From assembly GCA_945876385.1 (NCBI GenBank), contig CAMCNU010000007.1, positions 1-64,000 on the forward strand: a stretch of 64,000 bases of DNA, written 5' to 3'. Made by a program: the position numbers and the translations under genes. Shown here in pieces: positions 51,181 to 60,751 of this stretch; the first letter of the stretch is position 1, and each line of letters begins with the position of its first letter. Source of the stretch: an uncultured Veillonellaceae bacterium. GTDB lineage: Bacteria > Bacillota > Negativicutes > Veillonellales > Negativicoccaceae. The notes beneath the pieces are model-generated. The model had not been told where the DNA came from and ran no database searches. It saw only the letters and a program-made list of their open reading frames with translations.

Positions 51181-51783
51181 ATGGACGACGCATTACAGGG
51201 CGCGTACAGAAACGTCTTTCAAACGGTGTCTGCATTGGTGCATGAGCCGTGGCGGAAAATCTGGTGGCGGACGTTGATGTCGGGCGATCCGTTGCATTAT
51301 TATTACTACTTGCCGCAGACTTCGCGGTCGCCGGTGTATTGGGAAGATGCGGACTGGCGGACGGGAACGACGGCGGAGCGCCGCACGGTCGAAATCGAAG
51401 CGGCGGCGCGAGCGGTGCATACGCTGTGGCGGATTTGGACGGAAACGAATCGCGGGCGTTCGTCGTGGACGATGGCGACGTTGGTATTGACACCCGACGG
51501 CGTGATTCACGCGACATACGATCATCGTCACCGGCATCAGATCGATCCCGTGGCGGACCAGTTTGCCTGGGAGACGGAGGTGTTCGGGCAGGTTTATGTA
51601 CCGTATCGGCTGGCGCGGTTGCGGCGGGGCGTGCGAAGCCGGTGGCGGCGCAGTCGTCATGCCGATCGGCGGCAGGCGGACACGGGCTATTGGGAACGAT
51701 TGCCCGGGGCGGCGGCGGTATATCGCGGACGGCGGCGCAAGCGCCTTCCGGCGCCGTTGCCGGCGGCAATCACGGGCAAGTAG
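51181..51783 (+). CDS. Protein of unknown function with YezG/DUF600-like features
   Basis: This 200-residue protein begins with a helix and LVHEPWRKIWWRTLM, then HYYYYLP and VYWEDADW, and later WTMATLVLTPDGVIHATYDH and FAWETEVFG. That alternation of strand and aromatic motifs resembles the YezG/DUF600 immunity-like family, but the match is by eye and partial. An Arg-rich tail (about 148-192) is unusual. The start follows GAAGGAGGCATGAC, and a TACAAT preceded by TGA lies about 30 bases upstream. No toxin partner gene is adjacent, so if it is an immunity protein it is an orphan. Confidence 0.55.
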   Translation: MDDALQGAYRNVFQTVSALVHEPWRKIWWRTLMSGDPLHYYYYLPQTSRSPVYWEDADWRTGTTAERRTVEIEAAARAVHTLWRIWTETNRGRSSWTMATLVLTPDGVIHATYDHRHRHQIDPVADQFAWETEVFGQVYVPYRLARLRRGVRSRWRRSRHADRRQADTGYWERLPGAAAVYRGRRRKRLPAPLPAAITGK

Positions 51784-51811
51784 CGAGAGCGGGGACTAAA
51801 GGAGGAGCGCA

Positions 51812-54800
51812 ATGAGCAAGCGGATATATGTGGCCAAGCGGGCGGCGGTAGCGGATACCGAGGAGCGGCTGTTACATGAGTGGCGGACGGAGTTGGGACT
51901 GGACAAGGTCACGGGGCTGCGTATTTGGCATCGGTACGATCTGGAAGGTGTCGGCGACGAATTGATGGCGCGGGCGCGGACGACCGTCTTTGCCGAGCCG
52001 CCGGTAGATGTGTGGACGGACGTACTCACTGTCCCTCCGACGGCGCATGCGGTCGCGGTGGAACTGTTGCCGGGACAATACGATCAGCGGGCGGACTCGG
52101 CGGCCCAGTGCCTGCGCCTGCTCGATCCGGATTGTGAGGCGGTGGTGGCGTATGCGACGGTCTATGTCGTCGAAGGGGCACTGACACCGGAGGAATGGGT
52201 GCGCCTGAAGGGGCATTTAATCAACCCGATCGAATCGCGCGAAGCTTCGCCCGATGTGCCGCAAAGCTTGCGGTCGGAGGTGCGGGTGCCGGCGGATGTG
52301 GCGGTCGCGGACGGCTGGATTGACTATACCCGTCCGGCGCTGCACGAAGCGGTTCGTCGCTTGGGGTTGGCGATGGATACGGCCGATGCGGAAGTCATTC
52401 AGCAGTATTTCGGTGCGGTCGAAAAGCGCAATCCGACGCTGACGGAGCTCAAGGTGCTGGATACCTACTGGTCGGATCACTGCCGGCATACGACTTTTGC
52501 GACGCGGCTGGACGGCATCGATATTGCCGACGGGCGCTACACCGCACCGATACGGGCGGCGTATACGCGCTACCTCGATACCCGGGCGGCGGTGTTCGGC
52601 GACGCGGTGGCGACGCGGCCGGTGACGCTGATGGATATGGCGACGTTGGCGGCGCGCGACTTGCGGCGACGCGGCGGCTTGACAGAATGGGTCATCTCGG
52701 ATGAAATCAATGCCTGCACCATTCGCACGGAAGTCGATACCGCGCACGGCAAGGAAGATTGGCATTTACTGTTTAAAAACGAAACGCATAACCACCCGAC
52801 GGAAATCGAGCCGTTCGGCGGCGCGGCGACGTGCCTGGGCGGGTGCATTCGCGACCCGCTGAGCGGCCGTGCGTATGTCTACCAAGCGATGCGCGTCACC
52901 GGCAGCGGCGATCCGCGGACCGCGCTGGCGGATACGCCGGTCGGCAAATTGCCGCAGCGCGTCATTACGACGAAGGCGGCGGCGGGCTACAGCTCCTACG
53001 GCAACCAAATCGGGTTGGCGACGGGGGAAGTGCGGGAGTACTACCACCCCGGCTATGTCGCCAAACGCATGGAAATCGGCGCGGTCGTCGGTGCCGTGCC
53101 GGCCGCGGCCGTGCGGCATGAGACGCCGGCACCGGGCGATGTCGTGATTTTGGTCGGCGGCCGTACGGGACGTGACGGATTGGGCGGCGCGACGGGTTCT
53201 TCCGTCGAGCATGATATCCATTCGCTCGCGGAGCGCGGTGCGGAAGTCCAAAAAGGCAACGCCCCGACAGAACGCAAGTTGCAACGGCTTTTCCGTCAGG
53301 AACGGGTCACCCGCCTCATTCGCCGTTGTAACGATTTCGGTGCGGGGGGCGTGTCCGTCGCTGTGGGGGAACTGGCGGACGGCGTGCGCATCAATCTGGA
53401 TGCCTTGCCGAAAAAATACGAGGGACTTGACGGGACGGAGCTCGCACTTTCCGAATCACAGGAACGGATGGCGGTCGTCGTCGCGGCAGATGATGCGGCG
53501 GCATTTTGCCGCTATGCGGATGAGGAAAATCTCGAAGCGACGGTGATTGCCGAAGTGACGGCGCAGCCGCGCTTGGTGATGACGTGGCGCGGGCGGACGA
53601 TCGTCGATTTGGCGCGGTCGTTTTTGGCGACCAACGGGGCATCGCGACGGGCGGCGGCGAGTGTCACCGCACCGGCGGCGACAGACTATTTTGCCGCGCC
53701 GGCGGTGACGGATGTGGCCGCAGCATGGCGCGCCCGGATGACTTCGCCGCAAGTCGCCTCCCAGCGCGGGCTGGCGGAACGCTTTGACAGCACGGTCGGC
53801 GCCGGTACGGTACTGATGCCCTTCGGCGGTGAACGCCAAATGACGCCGACGGAAGGCATGGCGGCGCTGATTCCCGTGCCGACGGGCGACGCGGCGACGG
53901 TGAGCCTGATGGCGCACGGATTTGACCCGTACTTGGCATCGTGGAGTCCGTTCCACGGTGCGTATTATGCAGTGCTGTGGTCGGTGGCACGGATTGTCGC
54001 CTTGGGCGGCGACCGGCGCAAAGTCTATTTGACCTTGCAGGAATATTTTGAAAAACTGGGGACGGCCGCCTCGTGGGGTAAGCCCGTCGCGGCCTTGCTC
54101 GGTGCCTTTGCTGCGCAACAGGATTTGGCCATCGGTGCCATCGGCGGGAAGGACTCGATGAGCGGTACCTTTATGGATTTACATGTACCGCCGACATTGG
54201 TGTCGTTTGCCGTGACGACCGATGCGGCCGACCATGTGGTCAGTCCGGAGTGGAAGGCGCCCGCTCATGCGTTGGTCTGGGCGCAAGTCCCGACGGACGA
54301 GGACGGCATGCCGGATATCGGGGTGTTTACCGCGCATGCGGATCGGCTTTACGACGATATCGGCCGCGGGGTGATTTATGCGGCGAGTGCGCTCACGACG
54401 GACGGATTGGCGGCGGCATTGGCGCGGGCGGCGTTCGGCAACGGCATCGGCGCCGACTTGGTCAATCTCGAGGCGGCGGAATTGTTCGCTCCGCAAGCGG
54501 CGGGCTGGCTCATTGAAACGGATAGGGAAACGGCGGACATGTGGACGGCGGCGGGGCAGGCTCGCACTATCGGGCAGACCGGCGGTACGGAGTTGCGTTG
54601 GAACGATGTCGCGCTCGATGTGACCGCACTCGGGGAGACATGGGAATCCGTCTGGGACGACGTCTTCCCGCGAACGGCTGATGCGGCGGAAGCGGTGACG
54701 ACACCGACTGCTGTGACGCCGATTGCCGCGCCGACGGTGCGGACACGGACAGCGCGCCCGAAAGTCGTTATCCCCGTCATGCCGGGGACCAATTGCGAAT

Positions 54801-55555
54801 ATGATACGGCACGCGCGTTTGCCGCGGCGGGAGCGGAGACGGACATCCTCGTCGTGCGCAACTTGACGCCGACGATGTTGCAGGAGTCCGTCGAGGCCTT
54901 GACGAAATCCATCCGCACCGCACAAATACTGGCTTTTCCCGGCGGATTTTCCGCGGGCGACGAGCCGGAAGGATCGGGTAAATTTATCGCCGCACTCTTC
55001 CGCCATCCTGCACTGACAGATGCGGTACGGCGCTTGCTGGCCGAACAGGACGGATTGATTCTCGGTATTTGCAACGGGTTCCAAGCGTTGATTAAACTCG
55101 GCCTCGTTCCCTACGGGGATATCCGTGAACTGACGGCGGATTCGCCGACCCTGACGTATAACCGTATCGGTCGGCACGTGTCGGGGTATGTCACGACCCG
55201 TATCGCCCGCTCCGCCTCGCCGTGGTTGGCGCGGTGTCGGGAGGGTGAGCTGCACACCGTGCCGATCAGTCACGGGGAAGGGCGGTTGATTGCATCTCCG
55301 GAGGAATTGGCACGGTTGGCGGCGGCGGGGCAAATCGCGACCCGATACGTCGACCTCGAAGGGCGGCCGACGATGGACGGACGTTACAATCCGAACGGTT
55401 CCGTCGGTGCGGTGGAAGGGTTGACCAGTCCGGACGGCCGCGTCTTCGGCAAGATGGCGCACAGCGAGCGGACAGGTCCGTACCTGGCGCAAAATATCAG
55501 CGGTCGGAAAGAACAGCCGATATTTGCCGCCGGTGTTGAGTATTTCACAAAGTAA
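51812..55555 (+). CDS. purL: Phosphoribosylformylglycinamidine synthase, single-chain
   Basis: This 1247-residue enzyme converts FGAR to FGAM in purine synthesis with ATP and glutamine. It is the large, one-chain type with fused domains, not the PurSQL three-subunit type usual in Bacillus. The synthase half has TYWSDHCRHTTFAT, HNHPTEIEPFGGAATCLGG and the GKDSMSGTF motif. The C-terminal glutaminase has VMPGTNCEYDTARAF, Cys1087 in GICNGFQAL, and a His/Glu pair in PISHGEGRL. No other purine gene is adjacent. AAAGGAGGAGCGCA precedes the ATG. The single-chain form occurs in Clostridia and Gammaproteobacteria. Confidence 0.95.
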   Translation: MSKRIYVAKRAAVADTEERLLHEWRTELGLDKVTGLRIWHRYDLEGVGDELMARARTTVFAEPPVDVWTDVLTVPPTAHAVAVELLPGQYDQRADSAAQCLRLLDPDCEAVVAYATVYVVEGALTPEEWVRLKGHLINPIESREASPDVPQSLRSEVRVPADVAVADGWIDYTRPALHEAVRRLGLAMDTADAEVIQQYFGAVEKRNPTLTELKVLDTYWSDHCRHTTFATRLDGIDIADGRYTAPIRAAYTRYLDTRAAVFGDAVATRPVTLMDMATLAARDLRRRGGLTEWVISDEINACTIRTEVDTAHGKEDWHLLFKNETHNHPTEIEPFGGAATCLGGCIRDPLSGRAYVYQAMRVTGSGDPRTALADTPVGKLPQRVITTKAAAGYSSYGNQIGLATGEVREYYHPGYVAKRMEIGAVVGAVPAAAVRHETPAPGDVVILVGGRTGRDGLGGATGSSVEHDIHSLAERGAEVQKGNAPTERKLQRLFRQERVTRLIRRCNDFGAGGVSVAVGELADGVRINLDALPKKYEGLDGTELALSESQERMAVVVAADDAAAFCRYADEENLEATVIAEVTAQPRLVMTWRGRTIVDLARSFLATNGASRRAAASVTAPAATDYFAAPAVTDVAAAWRARMTSPQVASQRGLAERFDSTVGAGTVLMPFGGERQMTPTEGMAALIPVPTGDAATVSLMAHGFDPYLASWSPFHGAYYAVLWSVARIVALGGDRRKVYLTLQEYFEKLGTAASWGKPVAALLGAFAAQQDLAIGAIGGKDSMSGTFMDLHVPPTLVSFAVTTDAADHVVSPEWKAPAHALVWAQVPTDEDGMPDIGVFTAHADRLYDDIGRGVIYAASALTTDGLAAALARAAFGNGIGADLVNLEAAELFAPQAAGWLIETDRETADMWTAAGQARTIGQTGGTELRWNDVALDVTALGETWESVWDDVFPRTADAAEAVTTPTAVTPIAAPTVRTRTARPKVVIPVMPGTNCEYDTARAFAAAGAETDILVVRNLTPTMLQESVEALTKSIRTAQILAFPGGFSAGDEPEGSGKFIAALFRHPALTDAVRRLLAEQDGLILGICNGFQALIKLGLVPYGDIRELTADSPTLTYNRIGRHVSGYVTTRIARSASPWLARCREGELHTVPISHGEGRLIASPEELARLAAAGQIATRYVDLEGRPTMDGRYNPNGSVGAVEGLTSPDGRVFGKMAHSERTGPYLAQNISGRKEQPIFAAGVEYFTK

Positions 55556-55569
55556 AAGGAGGCGATGAG

Positions 55570-55788
55570 ATGCGATTACCGTCGTACAAACGGATAGTGA
55601 CCGTAGCGGTCGGTCTGTGTTGGCTGACGATGCGGGCGGCGGCCTGCCCGCTCTGCTGGTTCGGTATGGCGCAGGCGCATATCGCCAATTTTGAAGCCGT
55701 CGTCATGGGCTACCTGCCGCTCTGGGCGTCCGCCTTGACCGGCGTTGTTCTCTACGGGAAAAATATATGGCGCAAACTGCGGGGCTGA
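55570..55788 (+). CDS. Small exported CPLC protein
   Basis: A 72-residue protein with a signal-like hydrophobic start ending MRAAA (about residue 25), immediately followed by CPLCWFGMAQAHIANF, a CxxC motif at the mature N-terminus, then a second hydrophobic segment (about 45-64) and a basic end. A CxxC after a signal peptide suggests redox or metal/heme handling in the periplasm. AAAGGAGGCGATGAG precedes the ATG. It overlaps the next gene by 22 bases and is probably co-transcribed. I recognise no family. Confidence 0.6.
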   Translation: MRLPSYKRIVTVAVGLCWLTMRAAACPLCWFGMAQAHIANFEAVVMGYLPLWASALTGVVLYGKNIWRKLRG

Positions 55789-56330
55789 CGTCGCGTCAAA
55801 AAAAGCGGATATGGTTGGCCATCACCTTGCTGTCCGTTCTCATCTGGGGGTGGTGGCTTACCCAACAGCGGACGCAGGACAATGAGAATCACGCCATCAT
55901 CGGTACGTGGCTGGCGGTCGCGGACGATGAGAGCTATATCTGCGCCTTGGCGATTGTGCCGACCGATATCAAGGCCGTCGAGCCGGTGATGTTGGCACGC
56001 TTTGAATTGCGCGAGAAACGGACTGACGGCTATGAGGGCGTACTCGCCGAGCCGGTGGCAGTCACGCTGGCGGACGGGCGGCTGTACGCCTATATCCCGA
56101 CCGACCTCAAGGACGGTCAGCGGATTCCCGTCGGCACGTGGGATGCGGCGGCGGGTACATTGACAATCCGCCGATTTCACTTTGTGCAGCAGGACCGGGA
56201 GATACGGACCTCGGCCGAGCTTATCGTATACATGGAACGGGAATTGACCCGGCGCGGTTGGCAGGGGAGCGCCATGCAGCTGCATACCGATACGGCCGGA
56301 ACAAGGGGGCAATCGACCGGCGGCGCATAA
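55767..56330 (+). CDS. Membrane-anchored protein of unknown function
   Basis: A 187-residue protein with a short basic N-terminus, one membrane helix (about 14-33, with WLAITLLSVLIWGWWL) and a soluble domain outside the membrane of about 150 residues, whose strands (ALAIVPTDIKAVEPVMLARF, LAEPVAVTLADGRLYAYI) suggest a beta-rich fold. It starts within the last codons of the CPLC gene and ends at a strong terminator. No family is recognised. The two genes look like a unit behind purL. Confidence 0.6.
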   Translation: MAQTAGLTSRQKKRIWLAITLLSVLIWGWWLTQQRTQDNENHAIIGTWLAVADDESYICALAIVPTDIKAVEPVMLARFELREKRTDGYEGVLAEPVAVTLADGRLYAYIPTDLKDGQRIPVGTWDAAAGTLTIRRFHFVQQDREIRTSAELIVYMERELTRRGWQGSAMQLHTDTAGTRGQSTGGA

Positions 56331-56351
56331 GTAGCCGGAAATATAGACAAT

Positions 56352-56378
56352 AAAAAACGACGCATTGCGTCGTTTTTT
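56352..56378. terminator. Bidirectional terminator
   Basis: A 12-bp stem (56352-56363 with 56367-56378) with A-run and T-run flanks lies between convergent genes and can serve both. Confidence 0.9.
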
Positions 56379-56388
56379 ATTGCCCGCA

Positions 56389-58527
56389 TCAGAACTGATA
56401 CTGCATCGATACGGTGTAGGCGCGGCCGCGGGCGGCTTCCACCGCATAAAACTGTCGGTCGAACAGGTTCGTTACCGCGCCTTGCAAGGTCAGCTCCGGC
56501 GTCACGGCATAGCGCAGGCTGAGGTCGGTCAGGAAGAATGCGTCTTCCGAACGCAGTGCGCCCGTGATATCGTCTTCCGCTTGGCGCGCGCTGACATAGG
56601 TACTGTCAATCAGGATATTCCACGGCCGGTGATTGTATTCGATACCGAAGTGCAAGAGGTGCCGCGGGATGTCGTAGATGGTGTCACCGTCATCGTCGGC
56701 CCGTTGCAATGTGTAGTTGGCGTACGCGGACCAGTCCGGATGCAGTTGTTGCGTCACGGACAGTTCCAGGCCGCGGCGGGTCACCGGATTGTCAAAGTTG
56801 TAGTAGGCTCTGACACCGTTACGGGTCGCCAAGTACGAATAGCCTTTGGTGCGGGCACGGAAGAGACCGAACTCGATGGCGGTCTCTTCGTTGTGCCATT
56901 TCCAGCCGGCTTCCACGCTGGTGGTGCGTTCCGGTCCGAGGTCCGGGTTCGGCTTCGTACTGCCGCTGTTCCGGTAGACTTGGTACAGCACCGGCGGGTT
57001 GAAGGCTTTACCGTAGGAGATATAGACGGTGCTTTCCGGCGAGACGCTGTACTCCGCGGCGATTTTCGGGCTGAGCTGTGTGTACGTGCCGCTGCCGTAA
57101 TCGTTTTCGCTCCATTTTCCTTTGCTGAGTTTGTGGCTGTAGCCGTCCGATTTGGTGTAACGATCCCAGCGCAGGCCGGTGTATACCGTCAGCTGATCGT
57201 CCACGCGATATTGGTCCTGGATATACACGGCGTGGGTCGTGCCTTTGCCGCCGTTGTATTCGTAGGGGGTGAGCCCGTGCTTGTGGTCGCGCCATTGTTC
57301 CGCATCATAGCGGGTCTGGGCAAACGATTCGCGGCGGAAATGGTAACCGGCCACGATGCTGTGGTTGTCCGTTTCCCATTCTTTGTAAATATTGAAATCA
57401 TATGACTTGCTCGGGTAGAAGGAGTACCATCCCGGCCCGTTCCAGTCATTGAGCCGGGCGGCGGTCAAGTCCGACGGGGCGGCGCCCGGTGTGCTGTAGC
57501 CGTCTTTGTCGCGGTGGGTATAGCCGAGCGTCGCGTAGAGCTTGTTTGTCGTATCGCTGAATTGCAAGCGATGGACATCCATGACGTATTCACCGCTGTA
57601 ATGCAGGAAATCGCCCGGTTCGACAGTGACCGTGCCGCCCGGTACGGCGACCGTACCGTTGAATACCGGATTACCGTCCTTGTCGCGCAAGAAGGAAATC
57701 GGATTGCGATAGCCGTAGGTGTGGCGGCTGTGGCTGAAACGGTAGTCCAGCGAGCGACTGTCGTCCAAGCGGTAGCCGACTTGCAGTTTGGCGATATCGG
57801 TTTCGTTGTGTTTGTCGCCGGGGCTGCCGTAGATGTAGCGATGGCGGGCCGATGTCGGCAAGTCGCCGAAGGCGCTGGGCGTTTGCGCCTTTTTGTCCTT
57901 GCGGACGTCAAAGAAATAGTTCGGGTAGCCGTCGGTGGAACGACGTTCGTAGCCCAGCCCGAATGTCCAGCGCCCTTCGATGTCGGCTTTCAGGTCAAAG
58001 GCACCCCGTTTGGTACCGTTTGAGCCGTAGGACAGACGGATATCGCCGGCAAAGCCGTCGCCGCCTTTTTCGGTGATGATATTCATGACCGCACCGACCG
58101 CACGACCGCCGTAGAGCGACGAGGCCGCACCTTTGACGAGCTCGATTCGTTCGATGCCGGTGGTCGGCAGCATTTGCCAATCGACACTGCCGTTCCAGCT
58201 GGAGTTCACCGGCTGCCCGTCAATCATGACAAGGATGTCGCCCGATCCGAATCCGCGTACGGACAGTTCCGCGCCGAGGCTGCCGTCGGCGACCGGCGCG
58301 CGATAGACGCCGACCGTGTGTGCCAATGCATCCGCGATATTTTGCGTCGGACGTTTGGCGAGGTCTTCTTTGGTGATGACGGTGACGGCCGCCGGTACGC
58401 GCTGTGCGTCTTCGAGCGTGCGGGTCGCGGTAATCACCATGCCGTCGAGCATGACGGGTTCGGCCGCCGTTGCGCTGATTCCCGTGACAGCGCACAGCAG
58501 GCAGGCCGCATACAATGAGTGTTTCAT
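56389..58527 (-). CDS. TonB-dependent outer-membrane receptor (siderophore/heme class)
   Basis: A 712-residue receptor with a signal peptide ending ISATAAEP (about residue 22), a TonB box region MVITATRT (about 30-37), a plug with AVTVITKEDLAKRP, GAELSVRGFGSGDILVMIDG, and IERIELVKGAASSLYGGRAVGAVM-type sequence, and a barrel ending YQF, the terminal aromatic needed for outer-membrane assembly. I start at the ATG at 58527, preceded by GAGGAAATCAG; an upstream start would add 11 residues. It is divergent from the next receptor; the region between holds TGATATCA and other AT-rich sequence of Fur-site character. The ligand is not decided. Confidence 0.92.
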   Translation of the reverse strand: MKHSLYAACLLCAVTGISATAAEPVMLDGMVITATRTLEDAQRVPAAVTVITKEDLAKRPTQNIADALAHTVGVYRAPVADGSLGAELSVRGFGSGDILVMIDGQPVNSSWNGSVDWQMLPTTGIERIELVKGAASSLYGGRAVGAVMNIITEKGGDGFAGDIRLSYGSNGTKRGAFDLKADIEGRWTFGLGYERRSTDGYPNYFFDVRKDKKAQTPSAFGDLPTSARHRYIYGSPGDKHNETDIAKLQVGYRLDDSRSLDYRFSHSRHTYGYRNPISFLRDKDGNPVFNGTVAVPGGTVTVEPGDFLHYSGEYVMDVHRLQFSDTTNKLYATLGYTHRDKDGYSTPGAAPSDLTAARLNDWNGPGWYSFYPSKSYDFNIYKEWETDNHSIVAGYHFRRESFAQTRYDAEQWRDHKHGLTPYEYNGGKGTTHAVYIQDQYRVDDQLTVYTGLRWDRYTKSDGYSHKLSKGKWSENDYGSGTYTQLSPKIAAEYSVSPESTVYISYGKAFNPPVLYQVYRNSGSTKPNPDLGPERTTSVEAGWKWHNEETAIEFGLFRARTKGYSYLATRNGVRAYYNFDNPVTRRGLELSVTQQLHPDWSAYANYTLQRADDDGDTIYDIPRHLLHFGIEYNHRPWNILIDSTYVSARQAEDDITGALRSEDAFFLTDLSLRYAVTPELTLQGAVTNLFDRQFYAVEAARGRAYTVSMQYQF

Positions 58528-58695
58528 CTGATTTCCTCCCTCAAAAAAATATGATATCAATGTTTACTATTCTAGCATGACCGTCCGCAGCAGGCAAATC
58601 GGCTATCGGGGCACACACGAGCGTATCGGCGGGGAACGGGCAGGCGGTGCGCGAGGAGTGAATGATGAGCGGGCGAATATTGCCCGGAAAAATTT

Positions 58696-58726
58696 TTGAC
58701 AAATATAAGGATATTGATTAAGATAG
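58696..58726 (+). promoter_or_regulatory. Promoter of the 58757 receptor with Fur-like overlap
   Basis: TTGACA (58696-58701) and TAAGAT (58719-58724) are 17 bases apart. GATATTGATTAAGATAG (58710-58726) agrees with the Fur consensus at about 11 of 19 positions and covers the -10. Confidence 0.6.
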
Positions 58727-58756
58727 ATATGCATATACAGAGAGGAGGCGGATTCA

Positions 58757-60751
58757 TTGAAATCCAACACAGCAGCAGCAGTATTAGCGGTGGCGGTACT
58801 GACCGGTGCGGGGAATACGGTCGGTGCCGAAGAAGTGGTCACACTGGCACCGCAGATTGTCACGGCGACACGGTACAGCAAGGCGGATATCGATGTGCCG
58901 GCGACGACGGAAGTGATGAGCCATCAGGAGATTGTCAACACGGGCGCGACGACAGTGCAGGACGCGTTGCGGTTTACGACGGGGGTCATTTACAAGGCCA
59001 ATCCCGTCGGCGAGTCGGGCGGCGAGTTTTTGATTCGCGGCAAACGGCGCGGCACGCTCGTCATGTTGAACGGCGTATCGCTCAATTTCCGCAACGGGTA
59101 TGCGGATTTGAGTGCGATTCCGGTGGAAGATGTCGACCGGATTGAAATCGTGCGCGGCGGCGGGGCGGTACTCTACGGCTCGGACGCGACGGGCGGCGTG
59201 ATTAATATCATCACCAAGCCCGGCACGACAAATACGGTATCGATGTCGGCCGGCAATTTCGGTCAGCAGCGCTATGCCGTCACGGTGAGCGAAGGTAAAT
59301 TCGGTGCGAACTTTGTCGTTGATAAAAAAGGTCGTGTCAATAATATCTCGCAACCGTCCGACTACGGTAAGTTTTTCCATTTTACCGGCGGGACAAAGTA
59401 TACGGGAAGTATGACGTACCGATTCAGCGACGCGTTGTCGTTGCGGGTCGCGCATTCGAATTACAACTACGGCAAAGAGTATTGGTATGCCGTCCATCCG
59501 AAGGGAAAGACCGCAGAATCCATCTATGACAGTCGCGATATCACGCGCAAAGACTGGCAGGGCGCCTTGCAATATGAGAAAGACGGCTTGGGGGCGACAT
59601 TTGCCGTTCATCGCAATGTGGGAACGACATGGTATACCTACTGGGACTATGAATCGAAAAAATCGCCGAAACTGATCGGTGTTCTCGACCGCAAGTATTT
59701 GTATGAATCGGATGATCGGACGACGAGTTTCGATTTGCACAAGGAATGGCAGGGGGACGATACGGTCGTGTTGCTCGGCGGTGGCTGGGAACGCAGTACG
59801 TACAGCCTGCTCACGCAGGATAAGCCGAAATGGAACGGTAAGAGCGCCGGTATGAAAGGCAGTGACGGGAAGTATCTGAATGACGGACGGTTTTACGGCT
59901 ATGAAGAACGTGCGCATCCGCATTATTCGCGCGACGTGTTCTCGCTCTACGGTTCGTACGAACGCCAGCTCGGCGGCAGCAATCAGCTGACGCTCTCGGC
60001 GCGGCAGACGTGGACGGCCAATTCTCCGAAAGACAAGGAGTTCCGGCAGTTTACCCCGCAGGTACAGTTCCTGCATCGGATGGGTGACGATGCCAGCTGG
60101 TTCGTGTCGTACGGCGAGTCCTTTACCTTGCCGACGATGGATGCCCTCTTCGGGGCGGGTTCGGCCAAAGGTAATGTCGATTTGAAACCGGAAACGGGCA
60201 AGCATTATGAATTCGGGGTGAAGGCGCAACGCGGTGATGCGCTGTGGAAAGTCGCCGTCTTCAAGAGTGACGTCAAAAACTTCATGCGGCTCAAGGAAGA
60301 TAAAAACGGTGTCCCGAGACAGATGAATGAAGACACGAAGAACCACGGGTTGGAAATCTCCGTCGATGTCCGTCACAATGAGAACTGGCATTCGAATTGG
60401 GGGCTTGTCGTGCAAAATCCGAAGTTTTACGATGCACGTTACCCGAAAAAGGGCTGGCAGCGTGACTACGGACGCTTGCAGCTCAACGGCGGCGTGAGCT
60501 ATCGAAACGATGATTGGCAGGTATCTCTGCAGGCGGCCTACACGGGCCAGCGCGTGCTGTCGAGTTACCAGGAAGAAGTGCGGCCGCTCTTGATTACATC
60601 GCTCCATGCGGCGTACACACCGAATGAGGCGTGGGAAGTGTATTTCGATGCGGACAACCTGCTCAACCGTGAGGACATCACGAGTCATGTGTCGTCCCGC
60701 TACAACGCACAGCCGTTTAACTACCAAGTCGGCGTGAAGTATCGCTTCTGA
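58757..60751 (+). CDS. TonB-dependent outer-membrane receptor
   Basis: A 664-residue receptor starting at TTG (58757), with GAGGAGGCGG 8 bases upstream. The signal peptide ends NTVGAEE (about residue 24); the TonB box region reads QIVTATRY (about 33-40). The plug has EFLIRGKRRGTLVMLNGV and the GGGAVLYGSDATGGVINIIT signature. The barrel ends YRF. It overlaps the next binding-protein gene (TGATG), so receptor and binding protein are co-translated, giving an outer- and inner-membrane pair for one ligand. The size and plug resemble heme or small-siderophore receptors. No permease gene follows. Confidence 0.92.
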   Translation: MKSNTAAAVLAVAVLTGAGNTVGAEEVVTLAPQIVTATRYSKADIDVPATTEVMSHQEIVNTGATTVQDALRFTTGVIYKANPVGESGGEFLIRGKRRGTLVMLNGVSLNFRNGYADLSAIPVEDVDRIEIVRGGGAVLYGSDATGGVINIITKPGTTNTVSMSAGNFGQQRYAVTVSEGKFGANFVVDKKGRVNNISQPSDYGKFFHFTGGTKYTGSMTYRFSDALSLRVAHSNYNYGKEYWYAVHPKGKTAESIYDSRDITRKDWQGALQYEKDGLGATFAVHRNVGTTWYTYWDYESKKSPKLIGVLDRKYLYESDDRTTSFDLHKEWQGDDTVVLLGGGWERSTYSLLTQDKPKWNGKSAGMKGSDGKYLNDGRFYGYEERAHPHYSRDVFSLYGSYERQLGGSNQLTLSARQTWTANSPKDKEFRQFTPQVQFLHRMGDDASWFVSYGESFTLPTMDALFGAGSAKGNVDLKPETGKHYEFGVKAQRGDALWKVAVFKSDVKNFMRLKEDKNGVPRQMNEDTKNHGLEISVDVRHNENWHSNWGLVVQNPKFYDARYPKKGWQRDYGRLQLNGGVSYRNDDWQVSLQAAYTGQRVLSSYQEEVRPLLITSLHAAYTPNEAWEVYFDADNLLNREDITSHVSSRYNAQPFNYQVGVKYRF

